Below are positions 1 through 6,893 of a DNA stretch of 16,389 nt, one piece after another. Source of the stretch: JAVVHH01 sp032249615. GTDB lineage: Bacteria; Pseudomonadota; Alphaproteobacteria; Acetobacterales; Acetobacteraceae. Position numbers and translations under genes: made by a program. A model generated the notes under the pieces. It had not been told where the DNA came from. It did no database searches and saw only the letters and a list, made by a program, of their open reading frames with translations. The DNA is taken from assembly GCA_032249615.1 (NCBI GenBank), contig JAVVHH010000085.1, positions 1 through 16,389 of the forward strand, written 5' to 3'. The first letter of the stretch is position 1; the number at the start of each line of letters is the position of its first letter.

Positions 1-570
1 CTGCATCCACGGGATCGCGGCCTGGACGGCGGCGGCGCTCTCGGCGGTGCCGTTCCACGCGATGCACATCCGGGTGCCGATCGCGGCCGGCGCTTTCTGC
101 GGCGCGATCAGCACGGGGCGGCCGCTGTCGAACAGCACGGCATGCAGGGCGTCGCTGCTGCTCACGTCGTCGCCGGCTTCCGGGTGCGGCACGACGGTGA
201 GGTCGGCCAGGCGGGCCAACTGCGCGACGAGGTCTTCCTCGCGCCCGGTCACGCCGTAGAAGTTGGCCGTCGCGCCGCGGCAGGCGGGTTCGGCGACCGT
301 GACCCCGTGCTGCGCCACGAACCGCTGGAACATCTCGCGGACGGCGTTGCTCCGCTCGCTGCTCTCCTTCTCGGTGGCGGACATCATCTCCTCGATCATC
401 GCGCCGGACAGGCCCTCCCCGGCGAGCGGCGCGACGTCGCGGCTATCGATCCGCACGTGCAACGCGGTGAGATGCGCGTTCCAGATGCGCGCGACGAGAA
501 GGGCGGTCGTGAGGGCTGCCTCGCCGGCGGCCGTTCCGGTCAGCGGTAGGAGCAGTCGACGGATTGGCAT
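1..570 (-). CDS. Universal stress protein, tandem UspA domains (C-terminus beyond window)
   Basis: 190 residues are visible, and the gene runs off the left edge. Residues 1-157 form a complete UspA-like domain: the N-terminal strand RRLLLPLTG, a helix ending in the strand LTALHVR (35-40), and a final strand RPVLIAPQ (151-158). A second domain begins at about 167 with RMCIAWNGT, the usual opening of the second repeat in two-domain Usp proteins of about 270-290 residues. Family knowledge: these are cytoplasmic nucleotide-binding-fold proteins induced by stress, with no single known reaction. The ATP-binding glycine motif would lie in the missing part, so ATP binding cannot be judged. The ATG at 570 is supported by a strong GGAGGG six bases upstream, which is itself caught in a hairpin (577-598). 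The gene lies 71 bases downstream of pdxH on the same strand, so the two may share a transcript. The family call is sure; the role is not. Confidence 0.88.
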   Translation of the reverse strand, partial: MPIRRLLLPLTGTAAGEAALTTALLVARIWNAHLTALHVRIDSRDVAPLAGEGLSGAMIEEMMSATEKESSERSNAVREMFQRFVAQHGVTVAEPACRGATANFYGVTGREEDLVAQLARLADLTVVPHPEAGDDVSSSDALHAVLFDSGRPVLIAPQKAPAAIGTRMCIAWNGTAESAAAVQAAIPWMQ

Positions 571-576
571 GGCACC

Positions 577-598
577 CCCTCCAGCATTTCTTGGAGGG
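577..598 (-). promoter_or_regulatory. Hairpin sequestering the usp ribosome binding site
   Basis: Read on the minus strand, CCCTCCA (598-592) and TGGAGGG (583-577) are perfect 7-base complements around an 8-base loop. The 3' arm contains the Shine-Dalgarno core GGAGGG, which ends six bases before the usp ATG. A folded stem would hide the ribosome binding site, as in simple translational switches or RNA thermometers. The repeat is plain in the sequence; a regulatory role is inference. Confidence 0.45.
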
Positions 599-641
599 AT
601 TCATAGCAGGCCCCGCGACCGGCGCCATGGTGCGTTTGGCG

Positions 642-1259
642 CTAGGGATAGAGCGCGTTGATGCGCCAGCCCTCGCCCTCCCGCGTGAATACCCGGCGGT
701 CGTGCAAGCGAAACGGCATGTCCTGCCAGAACTCGAGCCGCTCGGGGCTGACCCGGAAGCCGGACCAGTGGCTCGGGCGCGGGATCGTGTCGCCGGAATA
801 CCGCGCGTCCAGCTCGGCCACCCGGCGCTCCAACTCCGCCCGCGAGGGCAGCGGGCGCGATTGGTCGGAGGCGATGGCGCCCAGGCGCGAGATGCGGGCG
901 CGCGAGGCGAAGTAGGCGTCCGCCTCGGCGTCGGTCACCGGGCTGATCGGGCCTTCCACGCGGACCTGGCGCCGCAGGCTCTTCCAGTGGAACAGCAGGG
1001 CGGCATGCGGGTTGGCGCGGAGCTCGCCCCCCTTGCGGCTCTCGTAATTGGTGTAGAACACGAAGCCATGCTCGTCGAAGCCCTTGAGCAGGACCATGCG
1101 GACGGAAGGGCGGCCGTCCGGGGTGGCGGTGGCGAGAGCCAGCGCATTGGGGTCGTTCGGCTCGCTCGCCTTCGCGGCCTCCATCCACTCCGCGAACAGG
1201 CGAAACGGGTCGGTGACGTCGGGGATGCCGGTCGCAGCGGGCAGGGCGGTGTCGGGCAC
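642..1259 (-). CDS. pdxH: Pyridoxamine 5'-phosphate oxidase
   Basis: This FMN enzyme oxidises pyridoxine 5'-phosphate or pyridoxamine 5'-phosphate to pyridoxal 5'-phosphate with O2, the last step of vitamin B6 synthesis and salvage, in the cytoplasm. The sequence shows the family order: the FMN-binding stretch RMVLLKGFDEHGFVFYTNY, then ESRKGGEL, the core LLFHWKSLRRQVRVEG, and the C-terminal SGFRVSPERLEFWQ followed by RLHDR, whose Arg and His contact the substrate. It ends in ALYP, close to the usual RLYP or RLAP. I chose the GTG at 1259 (205 residues) because GGAGG lies five bases upstream. An in-frame GTG at 1289 would add ten residues but has no such site. The length matches the family (about 200-220). 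It is divergent from fabI, with 122 bases between, and usp follows downstream. Confidence 0.96.
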   Translation of the reverse strand: MPDTALPAATGIPDVTDPFRLFAEWMEAAKASEPNDPNALALATATPDGRPSVRMVLLKGFDEHGFVFYTNYESRKGGELRANPHAALLFHWKSLRRQVRVEGPISPVTDAEADAYFASRARISRLGAIASDQSRPLPSRAELERRVAELDARYSGDTIPRPSHWSGFRVSPERLEFWQDMPFRLHDRRVFTREGEGWRINALYP

Positions 1260-1264
1260 GGAAA

Positions 1265-1269
1265 CCTCC
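1265..1269 (-). promoter_or_regulatory. Shine-Dalgarno site deciding the pdxH start
   Basis: The plus-strand CCTCC is a GGAGG on the coding strand, five bases before a GTG. It favours the shorter pdxH product over the longer open frame starting at 1289, inside which this site would lie. Confidence 0.7.
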
Positions 1270-1381
1270 AAAGCTTGGATCGTGAACACAAGCTATGACG
1301 CCGGGCTTAAGTCGTAACCCCTTTCCCTCCTGTCTCGGCTGTGTCACCACGCGCGCTATCCGTCTGCGAGGTCCTTAGCTC

Positions 1382-2227
1382 ATGCCCGAAGCTCCCCGAC
1401 CGTTGAGCGGGCCCCTCACCGGGCCGCTGATGCAGGGCAAGCGCGGCGTCATCATGGGTGTGGCGAACGAGCGGTCGATCGCCTGGGGCATCGCTGCCGC
1501 CTGCGCCGCCCAGGGGGCGGAGCTGGCGTTCACCTTCCAAGGCGAAGCCCTCGAGAAGCGGGTCCGGCCATTGGCGGCCAGCGTGGGGAGCGACCTCGTC
1601 AGCCCGTGCGACGTCGCCGACGACGCCAGCATCGATGCGGCCTTCCAGCAGATCGGCCAGACGTGGGACAAAATCGATTTCGTGCTGCACGCGATCGGCT
1701 GGGCCGACAAGCAGTATCTGCGCGGCAAGTATCTGGACACGCCGCGCCAGGCCTTCCTGACCGCGATGGACATTTCGTGCTTCTCGTTCACGGCCGTCGC
1801 GCAACGGGCGGTGCCGATGATGCGCGACGGCGGTTCGTTGCTGACCCTGTCGTATCTCGGGGCCGAGCGGGTGATGCCGCACTACAACGTCATGGGCGTG
1901 GCCAAGGCGGCGCTGGAGAGCTCGGTGCGGTATCTGGCGGCCGATCTGGGCGCCCAGGGCATCCGGGCCAACGCGCTCTCGGCCGGGCCCATGAAGACCC
2001 TCGCGGCCAGCGGCATCGGCGATTTCCGTTACATCTTGCGGTGGAACCAGTTCAACTCACCTCTGGAGCGGAACGTGTCCCTCGAGGAAGTCGGGAGCGC
2101 CGGTCTCTACCTGCTCAGCCCGCTCTCCTCGGGGGTCACCGGCGAGGTTCACCATGTCGACAGCGGCTACCATATCGTGGGTATGAAGAACCCGTCCGCG
2201 CCGGACATCAACGTGGCGGAGTCGTGA
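1382..2227 (+). CDS. fabI: Enoyl-[acyl-carrier-protein] reductase (NADH), FabI type
   Basis: It reduces trans-2-enoyl-ACP to acyl-ACP with NADH, the last step of each fatty acid elongation cycle (type II, cytoplasmic homotetramer). The 281 residues form a short-chain dehydrogenase fold of FabI type. The nucleotide-binding loop is GVANERSIAWG (26-36). The active site has Y158 in SYLGAERV, then Y168 and K175 in the Y-x6-K arrangement, matching E. coli FabI Tyr146/Tyr156/Lys163 with an offset of 12. The substrate-loop region SAGPMKTLAASGI follows. The first 17 residues (Pro/Gly-rich) precede the conserved MQGKRG. A start at the ATG at 1430 is possible, but 1382 has GAGG about ten bases upstream. 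It is divergent from pdxH and overlaps aroC by four bases (GTGA), so the two are probably co-translated. Confidence 0.97.
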   Translation: MPEAPRPLSGPLTGPLMQGKRGVIMGVANERSIAWGIAAACAAQGAELAFTFQGEALEKRVRPLAASVGSDLVSPCDVADDASIDAAFQQIGQTWDKIDFVLHAIGWADKQYLRGKYLDTPRQAFLTAMDISCFSFTAVAQRAVPMMRDGGSLLTLSYLGAERVMPHYNVMGVAKAALESSVRYLAADLGAQGIRANALSAGPMKTLAASGIGDFRYILRWNQFNSPLERNVSLEEVGSAGLYLLSPLSSGVTGEVHHVDSGYHIVGMKNPSAPDINVAES

Positions 2228-3327
2228 GCCACAACAGCTTCGGCCACCTTTTCCGCGTCACCACCTGGGGCGAGAGCCATGGTCCCGCCATCGGCTGCGT
2301 GGTCGACGGCTGCCCGCCCCTGCTGAAGCTCGACGAGAGCGACATCCAGCCCTGGCTCGACCGGCGGCGGCCGGGACAGTCGCGCTTCACCACGCAGCGC
2401 CAAGAGCCGGACGAGGTCAAGATCCTGTCCGGCGTGTTCGAGGGCCGGACGACGGGCACGCCGATCGCGCTCGAAATCCAGAACGTCGATCAGCGCACCA
2501 AGGATTACGGAGCCATCGCCGAACAGTTCCGGCCCGGCCATGCGGACCTGACGTACGAGCTGAAATACGGGGTGCGCGACTATCGGGGCGGCGGCCGGAG
2601 TTCAGCCCGGGAGACGGCGAGCCGCGTGGCAGCGGGCGCGGTGGCCCGGCTGGTGCTGGGCAGCGACGTGCGCGTCCGCGGGGCGCTGGTGCAAGTGGGC
2701 GCCCGCAGCATCGACCGGTCCCGCTGGGAGTGGGACGAGGTCGGGCGGAACGCTTTCTTTTGTCCCGACAGCGAGACGGCGGTGCTCTGGGAGGAAGACC
2801 TGGCCGCGGTTCGCAAGGCCGGGTCGAGCGTGGGGGCGGTGATCGAAATCCAGGCGGAAGGCGTGCCGCCGGGGCTGGGAGCGCCTATATACGGCAAGCT
2901 CGATGCCGATCTCGCCGGCGCGTTAATGGGGATCAACGCCGTCAAGGGCGTGGAAATCGGCGACGGGTTCGCGGCTGCGGCATCACGAGGCGAGGAGAAT
3001 GCGGATGAAATGCGGATGGAGGCCGGCTTAGTGCGCTTCTCCGCCAATCATGCCGGCGGCGTTCTCGGCGGGATCAGCACGGGGCAGCCCGTGGTCGTCC
3101 GCTTCGCCGTCAAGCCGACGAGTTCGATCCTGACGCCGTTGCATTCGGTCGACCGACATGGCGTCGACGTGGACATCGCAACCAAGGGCCGCCATGATCC
3201 TTGCGTGGGCATTCGTGCCGTCCCGGTCGGAGAAGCGATGGCCGCATGTGTTCTGGCAGACCATCTTCTACGGCATCGGGCCCAGAACCCCGACGCCCCC
3301 GCCTCCGCCCGACTACCGCGCAACTGA
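2224..3327 (+). CDS. aroC: Chorismate synthase
   Basis: It converts 5-enolpyruvylshikimate 3-phosphate to chorismate, the end of the shikimate pathway, using reduced FMN without net redox change; the enzyme is a cytoplasmic homotetramer. The protein has 367 residues, typical length. All three family signatures are present: the N-terminal GESHGPAIG followed by VDGCPP, the middle GGGRSSARETASRVAAGA, and the C-terminal GRHDPC...RAVPVGEAMAACVLAD. The usual CPPGL reads CPPLL here, a mild deviation. The start is a GTG sharing GTGA with the fabI stop; the open frame extends far upstream, but that part only overlaps fabI. Its TGA overlaps the ATG of the next gene by one base (TGATG), so the three genes look translationally coupled. 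No functional link between FabI and AroC is needed; co-expression of housekeeping genes explains it. Confidence 0.97.
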   Translation: MSHNSFGHLFRVTTWGESHGPAIGCVVDGCPPLLKLDESDIQPWLDRRRPGQSRFTTQRQEPDEVKILSGVFEGRTTGTPIALEIQNVDQRTKDYGAIAEQFRPGHADLTYELKYGVRDYRGGGRSSARETASRVAAGAVARLVLGSDVRVRGALVQVGARSIDRSRWEWDEVGRNAFFCPDSETAVLWEEDLAAVRKAGSSVGAVIEIQAEGVPPGLGAPIYGKLDADLAGALMGINAVKGVEIGDGFAAAASRGEENADEMRMEAGLVRFSANHAGGVLGGISTGQPVVVRFAVKPTSSILTPLHSVDRHGVDVDIATKGRHDPCVGIRAVPVGEAMAACVLADHLLRHRAQNPDAPASARLPRN

Positions 3328-4526
3328 TGTCGGACTCGCGCGACCGATCGACTGCGCTGACCGAGTTCATCGGCCTCTGCGGCGCGCGTGGATGGGATGC
3401 GCGCATGGCCAGCCTGCGCGGCATCGGGGCGACGCGCGAGGGCAAGGGCGCGATGCAGCGCCATGCGATCGAGTTGATCATCGACCGTCTCTCGCGGGCC
3501 CGCTCCGACCGGGTCCTGACCGCGGCCGAGCAACGCATCGCCGATTACGCCACCAACGCCGTCACCCTGCACCAGCAGCTGACGTCAGCCGGCCGGATCC
3601 GCTTCCAGGCGTTGCTCGCCGCCGCGCTGACTGGCGAGAACTGCCTGGTTCCGGCGTTCCACCTCCTGCGGACGGCCGCGCTGCAGCACTCGCGCGCCTT
3701 CGAGATCGGCTATGCCGGCCTGGAGGATGGCGCTCCCTTTGATCTGCTGATCAGGCGCGGGAGTGCGGAGGCGGAGATCGCTTGCGATGTGGTATCGGCC
3801 GAGGAGGGGCGCGGCGTGCACCGCGGCGCCTGGTGCCGGCTGGTCGACCGCATCGATCCGGAGCTGCAAACCTGGTTGCGCGCCCATCCCGGCCGCTACT
3901 TGATGAAGCTGACCTTCCCGCTCGGCCTCAAGCTGCCTGGCTGCGATGAGAGTGGGATGCTGGCCGCGCTACAGCGCCGGGTCAGCCAGATGCTGGCCGA
4001 GCAGCGCCGGGCCGATAGCGACGAGGCGCTCGTGCTGCGGCTCGACCCGCTGATGTTGGCGGCGGCGCAGGCCGACGAACTCGGGCTGATGCCGCGATTG
4101 CGGGAGGAGTTCGGCCCGGAAGCGCACCTGTCGGTCTCCGCAGGGAGCGGCGGCCTGTTCGTGCTGGCGGCACGGGCGGGCCAGCAGAACGACATCGCGG
4201 CGGCCGTGCGCCGGCGGATGGCTGCCATCGTGCCGGGTCGGCTCACGGGCACCCGACCCGGTATCTTGGCCATGTTCATCGAGGACACCGACCGTCTGGA
4301 GTGGCGTCTGCTCCGCGAGAAGCTGGAGCTCGAGGGCGAAGCGCGGCAATTTCTCACCAATCCGGCGGCGCGCGGGGTCGTCGCCATCACGTGCTCGTCG
4401 CGATTGGAGCTGTTTGGCATCGGTGCGCCCGACGCGGCGCCCGATGGGGAACTGCGCTTCCGCAACCAGGCCCATCCAGCGGCCAAGCAGATCGACCTGG
4501 CGCCGGCAGTGCTGTCGTCAATGTGA
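3327..4526 (+). CDS. Conserved-looking protein of unknown function, coupled to aroC
   Basis: I do not recognise this 399-residue protein. The ATG at 3327 shares a base with the aroC stop (TGATG), so translation is probably by re-initiation. It has no signal peptide or membrane segment and is likely cytoplasmic. Residues 40-125 are helical, rich in Ala, Leu and Arg. Next comes a compact alpha/beta stretch: FEIGYAG (125-131), FDLLIRR (138-144), EIACDVVS (150-157) and GRGVHR (161-166). Residues 175-399 contain alternating strands and helices, with KLTFPLGLKLPG near 195 and Cys pairs absent. The order Asp139 - hydrophobic strand - Glu150-x-x-Cys153 - Ser157 - Gly161-Arg162 - His165 resembles the core of PD-(D/E)xK nuclease-like folds, but the catalytic Lys position would be Cys153, so any such domain may be inactive. 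That idea is speculative. Base composition is like its neighbours, with no sign of transfer. Confidence 0.85.
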   Translation: MSDSRDRSTALTEFIGLCGARGWDARMASLRGIGATREGKGAMQRHAIELIIDRLSRARSDRVLTAAEQRIADYATNAVTLHQQLTSAGRIRFQALLAAALTGENCLVPAFHLLRTAALQHSRAFEIGYAGLEDGAPFDLLIRRGSAEAEIACDVVSAEEGRGVHRGAWCRLVDRIDPELQTWLRAHPGRYLMKLTFPLGLKLPGCDESGMLAALQRRVSQMLAEQRRADSDEALVLRLDPLMLAAAQADELGLMPRLREEFGPEAHLSVSAGSGGLFVLAARAGQQNDIAAAVRRRMAAIVPGRLTGTRPGILAMFIEDTDRLEWRLLREKLELEGEARQFLTNPAARGVVAITCSSRLELFGIGAPDAAPDGELRFRNQAHPAAKQIDLAPAVLSSM

Positions 4527-4568
4527 GCGACCGCCCCTACGCAACCATGTGGCCCCTGGTGACTTAGA

Positions 4569-4586
4569 CCGTTGCGTAACGGAAGG
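4569..4586 (+). promoter_or_regulatory. Shine-Dalgarno of the YihY gene with a small hairpin
   Basis: GGAAGG (4581-4586) lies seven bases before the ATG at 4594 and decides that start. Just upstream, CCGTT (4569-4573) and AACGG (4578-4582) form a perfect five-base stem with a four-base loop. Its 3' arm takes the first two G of the ribosome binding site. The stem is short, so regulation is only a possibility. Confidence 0.5.
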
Positions 4587-4593
4587 TTGCCGC

Positions 4594-5619
4594 ATGCGGA
4601 CAAAGCCTGATAGCCCGGTTGTTCTAGCAGTTCTTGCCCTCATCGGCCTATTCGTCGCTCCGGATGCCACCCGTCCCGCGCCCGCCAAGCAGCCAGACCC
4701 CAGCCCGCGTGTGCAGGGAACGACCAGCCACCCGGCGCCGCCCCCTGGGGTCTGGCCGCTGACCAAGCGGGTGCTGTCCGAGGTCTCGAACAACGACCTG
4801 ATGACCCAGGCCGCCGCGATGACCTTCTACACGCTGCTGTCCATCTTCCCCGCAATGGCCATGCTCGTTTCGCTGTATGGCCTGTTTGCTGACCCGAAGA
4901 CGATTTCCGAGCAGGTCAACAACCTTGGCATGGTCCTGCCGGGGGGCGGGATGGAGTTGCTCACGACCGAGCTGAAGTCGCTGACCTCGTCGACGAATAG
5001 CGGCCTCGGCTGGGCGTTCGTCATTGGTCTGGCGACCTCGCTCTGGACGTCGAACCAGGCCATGAAGTCGATGTTCAACGCGCTCAACCAGGTCCACGAC
5101 GTCAAGGAGAAGCGCAGCTTCATCGTGCTCACGGCGCTGACGCTGCTCTGCACCGCCGGCACGGTCTTGTTCATGGCAGTGGCTCTCGCCGGTGTCATCG
5201 TGATCCCGGCCGTGCTGGCGTTCGTGGGGCTCGGCCCGATCCTCGACGTCGTGCTGTTCTGGCTGCGCTGGCCGTTGCTGCTGGTCGGGCTGGGCCTGCT
5301 GCTGGCGGTCCTGTTCCGCTTCGGCCCGTGCCGGACCAAGGTCGTGTGGCGCTGGATCACCTGGGGCAGCGCGACGGCCTCCATCGGCTGGATGCTCGTG
5401 TCCGTGCTGTTCTCCTGGTACGTCGCCAATTTCGGCAGCTACAACAAGACATACGGGTCGCTCGGCGCCGTCGTGGGCTTCATGACCTGGATCTGGATTT
5501 CCAGCACGGTGGTGCTGGTCGGCGCGCAACTCGATGCGGAACTCGAGAAGGCCACGGTTGGCAAGCAGCGGTCGCGCCACTCCCACGACGAGGCGCCCGA
5601 GGTCGTCGCGGCCTCATGA
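4594..5619 (+). CDS. YihY/virulence factor BrkB family inner-membrane protein
   Basis: 341 residues. From about residue 55 it is a typical YihY/BrkB protein: the amphipathic lead-in, then the hallmark QAAAMTFYTLLSIFPAM (72-88). Further membrane segments lie around GWAFVIGLATSLWTS, LTALTLLCTAGTVLFMAVAL, the long stretch ending VLFWLRWPLLLVGLG, SIGWMLVSVLFSWYV, and GAVVGFMTWIWISSTVVLVGAQLDAELE. Family knowledge: six-helix membrane proteins of unsettled function, once mis-named RNase BN and implicated as transporters or in envelope integrity. Odd feature: residues 1-23 form an extra hydrophobic, signal-like segment (VVLAVLALIGLFV), followed by a Pro-rich linker (28-52) before the canonical domain. 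The start is supported by GGAAGG seven bases upstream. It follows the unknown gene by 67 bases and ends against the convergent transporter remnant. Confidence 0.92.
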   Translation: MRTKPDSPVVLAVLALIGLFVAPDATRPAPAKQPDPSPRVQGTTSHPAPPPGVWPLTKRVLSEVSNNDLMTQAAAMTFYTLLSIFPAMAMLVSLYGLFADPKTISEQVNNLGMVLPGGGMELLTTELKSLTSSTNSGLGWAFVIGLATSLWTSNQAMKSMFNALNQVHDVKEKRSFIVLTALTLLCTAGTVLFMAVALAGVIVIPAVLAFVGLGPILDVVLFWLRWPLLLVGLGLLLAVLFRFGPCRTKVVWRWITWGSATASIGWMLVSVLFSWYVANFGSYNKTYGSLGAVVGFMTWIWISSTVVLVGAQLDAELEKATVGKQRSRHSHDEAPEVVAAS

Positions 5620-6252
5620 GATGGCTTCGCAGTGGTCCAGTAGCGGAACAGGCCAATGCCGGCCGTCACGATGAGGGCTGACCCGCAGAGGAAGAGCACG
5701 GCGGCCGGGTCGACGTAGCGGAGCAGAAGCGGGGTCAGCAGCATCGCAACGAGCGCCCCGGCGCTGTTTACCGCAATGGAGGCCCGCACACCGGCGGCAA
5801 GATCCCGCGCTGGCAGCCGTGTCTGACGGAGCACGGCGACCGGGATGTCTTTCATCGGGCCGCCGATGGCCGCCAGAGCGGCTGCCGCGGCAAGCCCGGG
5901 CAGCTCCCATCCATGCGGCAGGATGGGAGCTGCGGCCAGAAGAAGCGTCCCGGCGCCATTGATCAGCCGCCCGAGAGCCGACGCGCCCAAGCAGCACGAG
6001 CATGCGGACGAGATCGGCGGCGATCAGCGTGTGCTGTGCGCTCCAGCGATCGACCCAGCGGCCGAGGCCGAGCGCCGCGAGCAGCACGACCGCGGCCCCG
6101 AGCGCGTTCAGATAGCCCGCCGCCCGGTCGAACACCGCGACGGCCACCCAGCTCAAGGTCACCGTGTAGAGCTGGTCGCCGATGGCGGAAAGCGACAGGC
6201 CGCTCCACAGCAGCGCGAGCTCGCGGATGCGGAGGGGCTGCAGCAACCGCAC
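5614..6252 (-). pseudogene. Major facilitator superfamily transporter remnant, frameshifted and internally shortened
   Basis: From the GTG at 6252, about 87 residues read as the start of an MFS permease: LALLWSGLSLSAIGDQLYTV, helix 2, then the loop RWVDRWSAQHTLIAADLVRMLVLL. Near 5990-5996 this frame turns into Arg-rich nonsense ending at the TGA at 5614-5616. MFS-like sequence resumes in the frame one base forward, from ALGRLINGAGTLLLAAAPI through PVAVLRQTRLPARDLAAGVR to LLLRYVDPAAVLFLCGSALI. The second frame has no stop until 5439, inside the yihY antisense. Retained sequence totals about 210 residues against about 400 for the family. The second piece looks like the C-terminal half, implying a deletion of roughly half the protein; a single frameshift in an N-terminal-half remnant is the alternative. 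The GTG lies two bases after the methyltransferase stop, so it was probably the third gene of the ubiA operon. It is unlikely to transport anything. Confidence 0.75.
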
Positions 6253-6254
6253 GG

Positions 6255-6893
6255 TCAGCCTGGCAGCAGTCGGGAGATGGTGGTGGTTCGGCTCGTCCGA
6301 TCCTCGAGTTCCAGCGTGGTCGGCACCTCGTATGTCGCAAGCGGGACCATGTTGTCGGCGGGGCGATAGGCTCGGCCCGGATCGGCGATCCAGACCTCGG
6401 CGGTGCGGGCCAGGGTGCGCAGCCAGGGCAGGATGTGCTGCGTCATGGGCGCCTCGTAGCAGACGTCGCCGCAGAGGATGAGGTCCCAGCGCCCCGGACT
6501 CCCCACCACGTCGCCGGTCTGGGTCGTGAGCGCCACGCCGTTCAGGGCGGCATTTGCCAGGATGGCGGTGGTGGCGAGCGCGTCGAGTTCGGCAGTCTCG
6601 ACCGTGGCGCCGGCCAGGGCGCACGCGATGGCGGCCAGTCCGCCGCCCGCCGCAAAGTCGAGCACGACGCGGCCGCGGACCAGCGCCGGGTGGTCGAGAA
6701 CCCGGCGCGCGAGCGCCTGGGCACCGGGCCAGGCAAACGCCCAGAACGGCGGGTCCACGCCTTCCCGGGCAAGCCATGCCTCGGTCGCCTGCCAGATCGG
6801 CGTGATCTCGGTGGCGAGATGGAGTTGGATCTCAGGGACCAGCGGGGCGGTGCCGATGGCGGTGTGAGCCGCGACGAACTCGGCCGGAGTCAC
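6255..6893 (-). CDS. Class I SAM-dependent protein lysine methyltransferase, ETF-beta (METTL20) type
   Basis: 212 residues from a GTG that overlaps the ubiA stop (GTGA). Motifs of the seven-strand methyltransferase fold are clear: the pre-motif PFWAFAWPGAQALARR (49-64), SAM-binding motif I VLDFAAGGG (77-85), the acidic end of strand 2 at AELD (101-104), ILCGDVCYE (139-147), which carries motif IV, and DPGR (171-174). PFWAFAWPG, GDVCYE and DPGR together match the ETF-beta lysine methyltransferase group known from mitochondria (ETFBKMT/METTL20) and from alphaproteobacteria. Family knowledge: that enzyme trimethylates lysines next to the dehydrogenase-recognition loop of electron transfer flavoprotein beta. 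A ribosomal-protein methyltransferase (PrmA-like) is the main alternative, as annotations often confuse the two. It is flanked by ubiA upstream and the MFS remnant two bases downstream. Family call firm, substrate inferred. Confidence 0.88.
   Translation of the reverse strand: MTPAEFVAAHTAIGTAPLVPEIQLHLATEITPIWQATEAWLAREGVDPPFWAFAWPGAQALARRVLDHPALVRGRVVLDFAAGGGLAAIACALAGATVETAELDALATTAILANAALNGVALTTQTGDVVGSPGRWDLILCGDVCYEAPMTQHILPWLRTLARTAEVWIADPGRAYRPADNMVPLATYEVPTTLELEDRTSRTTTISRLLPG

Noticed and set aside
1290..1381. Possible divergent promoters between pdxH and fabI
   Set aside because: Candidate -35/-10 pairs (for example TTACGA and TAGCTT on the minus strand) match only three of six bases each, so no site is called. 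A promoter must exist in this gap, but I cannot place it.
3327..4526. Calling the unknown protein a nuclease outright
   Set aside because: The match is a short residue pattern judged by eye, and the position expected for the catalytic Lys is Cys. Kept as a hypothesis only.
4547..4567. A six-codon reading frame (ATG to TAG) just upstream of the YihY gene
   Set aside because: No ribosome binding site and no regulatory codon run is visible; frames this short are common by chance.
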